From the NCBI GenBank assembly GCA_910577165.1, contig CAJTLX010000048.1, positions 1 to 24,717 of the forward strand: a stretch of DNA of 24,717 bases. Reading direction: 5' to 3'. The stretch comes from an uncultured Lachnospiraceae bacterium. Its GTDB lineage: Bacteria > Bacillota > Clostridia > Lachnospirales > Lachnospiraceae. Positions within the stretch are counted from its first letter, which is position 1. Each line of letters starts with the position of its first letter. The notes beneath the pieces are model-generated. The model was given only the letters and a program-made list of their open reading frames with translations, was not told where the DNA came from and did not search any database. Both the position numbers and the translations under genes were made by a program. Positions 5,206 to 10,992 of the stretch are shown here, one piece after another.

Positions 5206-5308
5206 CTATATTTTTTATTGGTACATTTTATCTTACTTTAAAAGGTATATGTTTTATCCCACTACCTCTTGTAATATCTTGTCTTTCCTGTTACAATATA
5301 CTCATAGG
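5206..5308. repeat. Promoter module, copy 2 of 2
   Basis: About 103 bp homologous to 2377-2475, including ATTGGTACATT, the CTTTAAAAGG/CTTTGAAGTG block, CCACTACCTCTTGTAAT and CTGTTACAATATACTCATAGG (aligned with gaps). Sequence similarity stops shortly after the -10 region, so the regulatory unit rather than a gene is what is repeated. Confidence 0.7.
5269..5297 (+). promoter_or_regulatory. Sigma-A-type promoter inside module copy 2
   Basis: TTGTAA (5269-5274) and TACAAT (5292-5297), 17 bp spacing, identical in both hexamers and spacing to copy 1. It drives the gene at 5390 with a leader of roughly 85 bases. Confidence 0.7.
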
Positions 5309-5389
5309 TTATTACTATAGCTAACTATCTTGATTGTTCTGTAAACAATTTTCTTGGCAGAACTACCAACTCGGAGGTAAATAAACATC

Positions 5390-5962
5390 ATGGACAATTT
5401 TGATACTTTTTTCACAAATGAATCAGAAAAATTATCACCTTCACAAGCAATGCGTATGTTGATGTCCTCTTTTCACTATACACGAGAATTTGAAGCCGGT
5501 CTTACGTTTGTAAACACTTGTCGAGATTTGTTAAACAAACCGACCACTAATATTCCTTTTGAAGAAGCACAGTATATTGAACGTGATCTAACTTTCATGG
5601 AACTAAGTTTCTATGATTATTTAAACCAATGGCAACAATATCTTAACTTCTTTGAGTATATTTTTTTTGAAAAACGTTCTAAACCTTATATAGCAACATA
5701 CTATCGCGATCCAAACCAAAATCCAGAAGAACGGTTTGGACGCTACTTATTTTCCTATAATTGTAATAAGCTACAAGTTCACGAATTATATTTGTGTGAA
5801 CGTCAACGTGCTGCCACAGAACGCAAATTAGCCAAACAGAAACTTGGGAAAAATATTGAATATCTTAAACGACACCAAAAAGAGCAGTTATCTAATGAGG
5901 AATATGTAAGACGCGTCAAAGAGATGGAACATCTCTTTGAATATATAAAAAAACACCTATAA
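5390..5962 (+). CDS. Unrecognised 190-aa protein under the repeated promoter module
   Basis: GGAGG lies 12 bases before the ATG at 5390. The protein starts MDNFDTFFTNESEKLSPSQA and is soluble, rich in Tyr, Phe, Glu and Arg. The middle has aromatic-rich helices (LSFYDYLNQWQQYLNFFEYI) and the last 60 residues are strongly charged and probably coiled coil (CERQRAATERKLAKQKLGKN onward). No catalytic motif, metal site or membrane segment is visible and I do not recognise the family. It is a lone gene between two regulatory regions with its own promoter, the typical setting of a lysogenic-conversion or accessory gene. That role is only an inference. No clear terminator follows. Confidence 0.65.
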   Translation: MDNFDTFFTNESEKLSPSQAMRMLMSSFHYTREFEAGLTFVNTCRDLLNKPTTNIPFEEAQYIERDLTFMELSFYDYLNQWQQYLNFFEYIFFEKRSKPYIATYYRDPNQNPEERFGRYLFSYNCNKLQVHELYLCERQRAATERKLAKQKLGKNIEYLKRHQKEQLSNEEYVRRVKEMEHLFEYIKKHL

Positions 5963-6114
5963 TTTTCCCTATCAATAATCCTCTTTTTAGGAGAAAGTGA
6001 TATTAGGACACAAACAAAAGTTCTGTTTTCTTCATGAACGATTGTAATATTTATTTTCTTTATTGCTATTTAACCATTTTCATCCCCTTCCTTTTGGTTT
6101 TTTAATCTCTTTTA

Positions 6115-6220
6115 TTTAGTTGTTGTACTAAGTATACCAACTAAATTTTAGTTTGTCAACTATTGTACCAAAAATATTTGCATTTTTTTAGTTGACTAAC
6201 CAAACAAATAATGATATGAT
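6115..6220. promoter_or_regulatory. Divergent promoters and TAGTTG operators of XRE switch 3
   Basis: Rightward: TTGACT (6192-6197) and TATGAT (6215-6220), 17 bp apart, driving the XRE gene at 6252. Leftward: TTGACA (6154-6159) and TATACT (6131-6136), 17 bp apart. TTTAGTTG (6115-6122) and CAACTAAA (6138-6145) are exact inverted copies flanking the leftward -10. Further copies are TTTTAGTTTGTCAACTA and TTAGTTGACTAAC, so at least three operators are present. The leftward transcript meets a ribosome binding site (AAGGAAGGGG) at about 6088 but only a five-codon frame (MKMVK, stop), so the expected Cro-type gene is missing. Confidence 0.75.
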
Positions 6221-6251
6221 AATTTTATCGAATTAAAAGGGGGAATAAATT

Positions 6252-6719
6252 TTGAATGAAAGGCTCCGACTTTTACGCGAAAAAATCGGAATTTCAAGAG
6301 CTGTCTTCGGTCAGCGAATAGGTGTCAGTGGTGATGTTATCAATAATTTAGAACGCGGTCGTGTCAAAATTAAAGAATATCTTTTAGAACTTGTATGTTT
6401 AAAATTTTCTGTCAACGAGGAATGGCTTCGATCCGGCAGAGGGGAAATGTTTTTAAAAACACCTTCTGGAACGATGGAACAGTTAAAAAAAGAATTCAAT
6501 CTTGACAAATTTAGTTTTAATCTGGTGCAGGAATATTTAAAACTTGCCCCAGCACAGCGGGAAAAGGTTCGTGATTTCTTCTATCGCGTAATTGAATCAG
6601 AAGAAAGCACTTTTAATATACCTGAAACACCAGAAAAATTCGAAAGGCAAATTATACTTGAAAATGAAATACCAGATAACACACCCAGTCAAAATAAATC
6701 TACTAATATTTCGGCATAA
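6252..6719 (+). CDS. XRE-family repressor (third switch), TTG start
   Basis: The frame begins with TTG at 6252 after AAGGGGGAATAAAT; the ATG four bases later is out of frame, and no other in-frame start would keep the first helix. It reads NERLRLLREKIGISRAVFGQ, RIGVSGDVINNLERGRVKIK, then a FSVNEEWLRSGRGEMF segment typical of phage HTH repressors. The C-terminal half has the LAPAQREKVRDFFYRVIE helix that resembles the LPTDKKDLICNFFEKF of the repressor at 4527, followed by an acidic, probably disordered tail. There is no peptidase domain. The strong promoter and TAGTTG operators upstream fit an autoregulated lysogeny repressor. Confidence 0.85.
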   Translation: MNERLRLLREKIGISRAVFGQRIGVSGDVINNLERGRVKIKEYLLELVCLKFSVNEEWLRSGRGEMFLKTPSGTMEQLKKEFNLDKFSFNLVQEYLKLAPAQREKVRDFFYRVIESEESTFNIPETPEKFERQIILENEIPDNTPSQNKSTNISA

Positions 6720-6876
6720 ATATGTAAATCCTTGTTGAACCGCTGAAATCTAAATTATGGTATATGGTTTTTGTTTTGTTGTAATAAATAGCAAAGATAT
6801 CTTTTGTTGGAACTTTATAATTGCCCTCAGGATGTTTTACAAAATCATGTAAAAAATGAAAATCTTTTTTTTCCAT
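6703..6876 (-). CDS. Hypothetical small protein (57 aa)
   Basis: The ATG at 6876 follows AAAGGAG by about 12 bases; an earlier in-frame ATG lies in the leader. The protein starts MEKKDFHFLHDFVKHPEGNY, then KVPTKDIFAIYYNKTKTIYH, and ends NLDFSGSTRIYIFMPKY. It is rich in Tyr, Phe and His and may be a small beta-sheet protein. No family is recognised. Its end overlaps the end of the XRE repressor by 17 bases (convergent). No promoter is clear. Confidence 0.5.
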   Translation of the reverse strand: MEKKDFHFLHDFVKHPEGNYKVPTKDIFAIYYNKTKTIYHNLDFSGSTRIYIFMPKY

Positions 6877-6966
6877 ATTGTCATTGTCTCCTTTCTGCAA
6901 AATTGGGCGTGCATCACACGGCATCAATAGAAGTAAAATAAAATTATTAGAAATATGGAGGAACCC

Positions 6967-7797
6967 ATGGCAGAATTTTTAATGAAACCAAAAATTGATT
7001 TTGCTTTTAAGGAAATCATGATGGATGAGAAAGCCCGCATCGGCTTTCTGTCCGCTGTCCTAAAGCTTGATCCAGCAGAGATCAAAGAAACAAGGATCTT
7101 AAACACTTACCTCCAAAGAGTGCATGAGGACGATAAGCAAGGGATTCTTGATGTAAGAGTCCTTACAGATAACATGGAGATTGATATTGAGATCCAGTTG
7201 TCCGAATTAAAGGTTTGGGCTGACCGCGCTCTATTCTATCTCGCTAAAATGTATGCAGAGCAAATTAAACTAGGGCAGACATACAATGTGTTTAAGAAAT
7301 GCGTAAGCATCAGTATTTTAAATTTCATCCTTTTTCCGGAAGAAACTGAATTTTATTCCTGTTTTCATATCAGAGAGGATACGCGCCAATTCTTATACAC
7401 CGACAAAATGGAATTTCATCTGATTGAGCTTCCGAAACTCCCGAAAGAGTTAAAAGAAGAGAAAGATGATATTTTATTATGGGCGAAATTTATCAACTCC
7501 GAACGAAAGGAGGATTTCGAAATGTTGGCAACGAAAAACACCTATATCGAGAGTGCCTACAATACTCTACAAGTGATCAGCCAGGATAAAGAAAAGCGAA
7601 TAGAGTATGAAGCGAGGGAAAAGGCACTTAGGGACTACAATCAGGGGATGTTAGAAGCAGAAGAACGTGGGCGAGAAACTGGGGAACGTGAAAAGGCAAT
7701 TCAAATTGCTAAAAATATGATTGCAATAGGACTTCCAACAGATATTATTACTCAAGCTACGGGACTATCCATTGCACAAATCGAATCTTTTCGATAG
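6967..7797 (+). CDS. Rpn-family PD-(D/E)XK nuclease / putative transposase-like protein
   Basis: The ATG at 6967 is preferred because the only ribosome binding site, GGAGG at 6957-6961, lies five bases before it and overlaps the earlier ATG at 6955. The 276-residue protein fits the Rpn (recombination-promoting nuclease, PF12784-type) family: MAEFLMKPKIDFAFKEIMMD at the start, then the nuclease core GILDVRVLTDNMEIDIEIQL, whose Asp and Glu-x-Gln are the likely metal ligands, then RALFYLAKMYAEQIKLGQTY. A helical, charged region and a C-terminal GLPTDIITQATGLSIAQIES element complete the usual layout. E. coli RpnA is a DNA endonuclease that raises RecA-independent recombination; some Rpn proteins have been linked to phage defence. 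Here it sits between the repressor and the recombinase, probably as cargo. Confidence 0.88.
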   Translation: MAEFLMKPKIDFAFKEIMMDEKARIGFLSAVLKLDPAEIKETRILNTYLQRVHEDDKQGILDVRVLTDNMEIDIEIQLSELKVWADRALFYLAKMYAEQIKLGQTYNVFKKCVSISILNFILFPEETEFYSCFHIREDTRQFLYTDKMEFHLIELPKLPKELKEEKDDILLWAKFINSERKEDFEMLATKNTYIESAYNTLQVISQDKEKRIEYEAREKALRDYNQGMLEAEERGRETGEREKAIQIAKNMIAIGLPTDIITQATGLSIAQIESFR

Positions 7798-7923
7798 CTA
7801 AGTACTACACTGGTACAACAAATAGGGCGGAGCTTGAAAGCCTCGCTCTCTGAAAAAAGCAATGCCGCCAATAAATTAAAGCAAAGCATTCAAAACCAAC
7901 TTATTCCCCAACGGAGGTATCCC

Positions 7924-9366
7924 ATGCAGACTGCTGCCCTCTACATCCGTGTCAGCACGGAAGATCAAACCGAATATTCCCCGGACGCACAACGCCGCGC
8001 TCTGCTTGAGTATGCGAAGCGCAACCATATCCTTATCTCCAATGAATTTATCTTTACGGACGAGGGAATCTCTGGCCGGCACGCTGAAAAACGCCCTGCT
8101 TTCATGCGGATGATTGCCATGGCAAAACAAAAGCCCAGACCATTTGATCTGATTCTTGTTCATAAATTTGACCGCTTCGCACGCAGCCGCGAAGACAGCA
8201 TTGTTTACAAATCTCTGCTGCGCAAGGAATGTGGCATTTCCGTTATCAGCATTACGGAGCATATTGAGGATGATAAATTCTCTGTTATCCTTGAGGCAAT
8301 GTTAGAAGCGATGGCAGAATACTACTCGCTAAATCTCGCAGATGAAGTAAAGAAAGGTATGACAGAAAAAGCGCGCCGTGGCGAATATCAGACTTATGCA
8401 CCATTCGGCTACCGTCTAGAGCAGGGTATCTTAATTCCTGTTCCGGAAAAAGCGGCAATTGTACGCCAGATGTACGAAGATTATCTGTATCATGGCAAAT
8501 CACCATTTGGGATTGCACGCGAGTTAAACAGCCTTGGTATCCGAACGCTGCGCGGAAATACCTGGGAAAATCGCACAGTAAAATATATTTTGCAAAATCC
8601 TGTCTATAAAGGCTATATTCGATGGAATCCTGCGGGGAAACAGGATCTACGGGAACACAAATACCTTACTGGAAATTTTATTATCGAAAAGGGGAACTAT
8701 GAAGCTATTGTTTCCGAAAATCTCTGGCAGGCAGTCAACGACAAACTCTTAAAGGAACATCGCAATATAAATCGCAAGCCAGCAGAACTTCATGCACACT
8801 GGCTTTCCGGATTACTGCGCTGCGATAACTGCGGCGGACTTCTCGCCTCCGGCGGGGCAAAACTCTCTGCATTTCAGTGCATGAACTACTCCAAAGGGAA
8901 ATGCCCGGTTTCCCATTATATCACATACCGACGCGCTGGAGAAGCAGTATGCCAAGCATTTCAGGTTTTCATAGAAACTGGTGATTTTCATTATATGGTG
9001 ATTCATAAACAGGATTCCGAAGGAATTGCCCTGCTACAGGAAAAACTTGCGAAATTATCTGCGAAAGAAAAACGTGCAAAGGACGCTTATCTTGCGGAAA
9101 TTGATACATTGGAAGAATATGGAGAAAATCGAAAAAGACTGGCAGCAGAACGCGAAAATCTGCAAGCTGCCATTGACAAGCTAATGGCAGAGAATGAAAC
9201 AGGTGATCGACATGAAGAAATGCTTAGGCGCATTCGAAATGTCTATGATGTAATCTCTTCCGATGCGGACGATATCACAAAGGAGAATGCAATCCGCAGT
9301 GTTGTAGAACGGATCATATATAATAAAAGTTCTGAACATATGGACGTTTTTTTATTTTGTGATTGA
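7924..9366 (+). CDS. Large serine recombinase (site-specific integrase/excisionase)
   Basis: The ATG at 7924 follows GGAGG by six bases; the frame extends to a TTG at 7834 without a ribosome binding site. The 480-residue protein begins MQTAALYIRVSTEDQTEYSP. Ser11 in YIRVST is the nucleophile, with the conserved HKFDRFARSRED region near residue 85. A Recombinase domain follows (APFGYRLEQG to about residue 265), then a zinc ribbon (LLRCDNCGGLLASGG with a later Cys pair around FQCMNYSKGKC), then a coiled coil (LLQEKLAKLSAKEKRAKDAY). This is the standard large serine recombinase order. The gene ends one base before the stop codon of the cut cotJC frame, so the attachment half-site overlaps its 3' end. 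It very likely integrated the element and could excise it. Confidence 0.95.
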   Translation: MQTAALYIRVSTEDQTEYSPDAQRRALLEYAKRNHILISNEFIFTDEGISGRHAEKRPAFMRMIAMAKQKPRPFDLILVHKFDRFARSREDSIVYKSLLRKECGISVISITEHIEDDKFSVILEAMLEAMAEYYSLNLADEVKKGMTEKARRGEYQTYAPFGYRLEQGILIPVPEKAAIVRQMYEDYLYHGKSPFGIARELNSLGIRTLRGNTWENRTVKYILQNPVYKGYIRWNPAGKQDLREHKYLTGNFIIEKGNYEAIVSENLWQAVNDKLLKEHRNINRKPAELHAHWLSGLLRCDNCGGLLASGGAKLSAFQCMNYSKGKCPVSHYITYRRAGEAVCQAFQVFIETGDFHYMVIHKQDSEGIALLQEKLAKLSAKEKRAKDAYLAEIDTLEEYGENRKRLAAERENLQAAIDKLMAENETGDRHEEMLRRIRNVYDVISSDADDITKENAIRSVVERIIYNKSSEHMDVFLFCD

Positions 9367-9400
9367 CTAGGGGCAAATACAGTTAAGCCCGCCGAACTGG
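9361..9400. other. Probable recombination junction (att site) of the element in cotJC
   Basis: cotJC codons are recognisable down to GGC GGG (9393-9388), encoding the family's FGGP-D motif up to GG. The next codons, CTT AAC TGT, no longer fit. The crossover core is therefore within about 9385-9392. No matching copy is present elsewhere in the window, so the exact core cannot be read without the other junction. Confidence 0.65.
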
Positions 9401-9480
9401 CTAATAATCACCATTGCCAGTTTTGGATTCGTCTGTTTAATATTTACCGGATACTGTAATCTTCTCTCATAACTCCACAT
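9367..9480 (-). pseudogene. cotJC: 5' fragment of cotJC (spore coat, manganese-catalase-like), interrupted by the element
   Basis: From an ATG at 9480, preceded by GGAGAG, the frame reads MWSYERRLQYPVNIKQTNPK then LAMVIISQFGG. This is the start of CotJC, a roughly 190-residue manganese-catalase-like coat protein whose family continues PDGELAAA. After GG the sequence changes to LNCICP and a TAG that belongs to the element. The gene follows cotJB by four bases as in other cotJABC operons. The rest of cotJC should lie on the same strand beyond the left edge of the window. Whether it is dead or restored by excision during sporulation is open. Confidence 0.9.
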
Positions 9481-9484
9481 GAAA

Positions 9485-9745
9485 TTAACACTCTCCTTCC
9501 CACGGCCATGGAGCATCCACCCATCTCCAGTGTTCACAGCAAACATTATTATTATAAAAATTCATTGACCCGTAGAGCTTTTCAAACTTGTGGATATGCT
9601 CATCGCGCTTTTTTGCCAGCTCGTTAAAACGCACTAATGCCTCGCAGCAATCCGGATGGGTATCCAAAAAGATTCTCAAATCATCCATGGAAAAACTGAT
9701 TTTTCCGATGTGGTTGAGCAATTCTCTCCTGCTCATCTCTCCCAT
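9485..9745 (-). CDS. cotJB: Spore coat protein CotJB
   Basis: The 86-residue protein begins MGEMSRRELLNHIGKISFSM and carries the CotJB signature: DDLRIFLDTHPDCCEALVRF, a YGSMNFYNN-like segment, and a terminal WRWVDAPWPWEGEC. The usual family length is about 85-90 residues. GGAGG lies ten bases before the ATG at 9745, inside the cotJA end. The ATG follows the cotJA stop by one base, so translation is coupled. CotJB is a small coat component expressed in the mother cell in Bacillus under sigma-E; the sigma factor here is not shown by the sequence. Confidence 0.92.
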   Translation of the reverse strand: MGEMSRRELLNHIGKISFSMDDLRIFLDTHPDCCEALVRFNELAKKRDEHIHKFEKLYGSMNFYNNNVCCEHWRWVDAPWPWEGEC

Positions 9746-9746
9746 A

Positions 9747-10241
9747 TCAGTTGCACCTCCTTGCCATAAAATCAAGGTCTAATTGCGCAAAGATTGTGCC
9801 CTTGCACCATGCCTCTTCCTCAGGACAAATATTCTTGTAGTCCTGCCATGGCACATACGCCATCGCAAGTGCCATCCCTGCAATCGGATCTCTCTTTGAA
9901 GGGACACAACCTGGATCCGGCTTGTTATTTTTACAGCAGTCATTGTCCGGCGGCTGTGGCTCACAACAATCATTATCCGGTGGAGTACAACACTGTGGCG
10001 GCTCGCAGCAACCATTATCCGATGGAGTGCAACAATCTGGTTCGCAGCAATCATTATCCGGTGGAGTGCAACAGCCTGGTTCGCAACAATCATTATCCGG
10101 TGGAGTGCAACAACCCGGTTCACAACAATTATTTCCTGACTGCGGATATGTCCTTTGCATACCACAACCCCAATTTCCAAAACTCATATTTGGCCGTGAC
10201 TGCCCCATCTGAGGCGGTCTGAAATTATTCCGATACATCAT
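9747..10241 (-). CDS. cotJA: Spore coat protein CotJA with a Cys-rich repeat insertion
   Basis: The C-terminal 55 residues are a normal CotJA domain: DPIAGMALAMAYVPWQDYKN, then ICPEEEAWCKGTIFAQLDLD and FMARRCN. Typical CotJA proteins are about 70-90 residues, but this one is 164. Residues 38-105 are a repeat of CCEPGCCTPPDND with small variants, about 20 of the 25 cysteines in the protein. The start is one of two adjacent ATGs (10241 or 10238) behind AGAGGGAG; a longer frame to 10514 crosses the purE terminator and is rejected. Cys pairs could cross-link the coat or bind metal; this is an inference. It is the first gene of the cotJ operon. Confidence 0.85.
   Translation of the reverse strand: MMYRNNFRPPQMGQSRPNMSFGNWGCGMQRTYPQSGNNCCEPGCCTPPDNDCCEPGCCTPPDNDCCEPDCCTPSDNGCCEPPQCCTPPDNDCCEPQPPDNDCCKNNKPDPGCVPSKRDPIAGMALAMAYVPWQDYKNICPEEEAWCKGTIFAQLDLDFMARRCN
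9935..10130 (-). repeat. 39-bp tandem repeat encoding CCEPGCCTPPDND in cotJA
   Basis: Three units of exactly 39 bp and about two diverged or shortened ones run in phase with the codons; each unit gives 13 residues. The unit begins CAGCAATCATTATCCGGTGG on the + strand. Units differ by few, mostly silent bases. Copy number is likely to vary between strains. Confidence 0.9.
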
Positions 10242-10367
10242 CAATCTCCCTCTTTTCTGCGTGGTATGTTCTTGCAAAAAATCGCCGGATACGCACCACA
10301 CAAAGCGCCTCCTGACGCTCTTCCTTGGTTCACTATCATAATATGAATCTCTCGAAAAAGGGTTACA

Positions 10368-10400
10368 AAAAAGACCGCGTGCATTTTCGCACGCGGCCTC
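10368..10400 (-). terminator. Terminator of the VanZ-to-purE operon
   Basis: CCGCGTGC (10375-10382) and GCACGCGG (10389-10396) form a perfect 8-bp stem with a six-base loop. On the - strand it is followed by TCTTTTTTG. It lies about 60 bases past purE and separates that operon from cotJA. The + strand arm is followed by CCTCTTTT, so it may also work in reverse. Confidence 0.85.
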
Positions 10401-10458
10401 TTTTATGTGCAGACCCGCATAGAAAAAAAATATTTTTACTATAACACAAAATTCTCTA

Positions 10459-10965
10459 TCAATTATTATATTCCCTATAACCAACCCGCTCCAATTTTTC
10501 TTTTTTTGCCGCAACGCTATCCTTTAACTCTTCCTTGTACGCTTTTAACTTCTCCAATAATTCTTTATCGGAAGTTGCAAGAATCTTTGCTGCAAGAATA
10601 CCCGCGTTCGCCGCGCCGTCGATCGCGACGGTTGCAACCGGAATTCCGGATGGCATCTGCACAATGGAATAAAGAGAGTCCACACCGCCGAGTGCCTTTG
10701 TATGAATCGGCACACCAATCACCGGGAGTGGAAAAATTGCTGCCGCCATTCCCGGCAAATGCGCCGCGCCGCCCGCCCCGGCAATAATTACCTTAAATCC
10801 CTTTTCCTCCGCACTCTTTGCATAATCAAAGAAAATATCTGGCATACGATGTGCGGAGATCACCGTCATCTCATAGTCGATTCCAAATTTTTCCAAAATC
10901 TGTGCTGCCTTACTCATCACCGGTAAATCCGAATCGCTCCCCATCACAATACCTACTTTTGCCAT
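10459..10965 (-). CDS. purE: N5-carboxyaminoimidazole ribonucleotide mutase, PurE
   Basis: The 168-residue protein has the class I PurE features: MAKVGIVMGSDSDLPVMSKA at the N-terminus, the SAHRMPD motif near residue 41, AGAGGAAHLPGMAAA near residue 63, and PVIGVPIHTKALGGVDSLYS. The active-site His of SAHR and the GSDSD phosphate loop are both intact. It converts N5-CAIR to CAIR in purine synthesis in the cytoplasm. The rest of the pur operon is not here; purE stands 27 bases after the aminopeptidase gene and shares its transcript. The C-terminal 15 residues are a basic tail (AAKKEKLERVGYREYNN). Confidence 0.96.
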   Translation of the reverse strand: MAKVGIVMGSDSDLPVMSKAAQILEKFGIDYEMTVISAHRMPDIFFDYAKSAEEKGFKVIIAGAGGAAHLPGMAAAIFPLPVIGVPIHTKALGGVDSLYSIVQMPSGIPVATVAIDGAANAGILAAKILATSDKELLEKLKAYKEELKDSVAAKKEKLERVGYREYNN

Positions 10966-10992
10966 ATCCTATCCTCCATTTCTATATGTAAT

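Larger units (their letters stand above)
1..9387. mobile_element. Right-hand part of a prophage-like element inserted in cotJC (left end outside the window)
   Basis: The stretch from the left edge to about 9387 is rich in small overlapping genes, phage-type regulators (Rha, three XRE repressors, RHH proteins), an Rpn nuclease and a serine recombinase. The recombinase stop codon is about 20 bases from the point where cotJC loses its coding sequence. No 3' half of cotJC is visible in the window, so the left attachment site must lie beyond position 1. The gene set looks like the lysogeny and early-control end of a temperate phage or phage-derived island. No capsid, portal, tail or lysis gene is visible here, so an ICE-like or satellite identity remains possible. 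The right boundary is good to within about 10 bases. Confidence 0.8.

Noticed and set aside
1..9360. The left attachment site and the missing 3' part of cotJC
   Set aside because: No frame on the - strand resembles the CotJC continuation (PDGELAAA and the catalase-like core), so the left end is outside the window.
9935..10130. Possible CRISPR array
   Set aside because: The units are contiguous 39-bp coding repeats without unique spacers, and they are in phase with cotJA.
9794..10222. Open frames opposite and in other frames of the cotJA repeat
   Set aside because: The 39-bp tandem repeat keeps all frames open. Only the frame with the CotJA C-terminal domain makes sense.
10242..10370. A sigma-E promoter for the cotJ operon
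   Set aside because: CATATTAT and CATACCAC are partial -10 matches, but neither has an acceptable -35 at the required distance, so no promoter is claimed.
10242..10514. N-terminal extension of CotJA from 10514
   Set aside because: It would cross the purE-operon terminator and has no ribosome binding site. The adjacent ATGs near 10241 have one.
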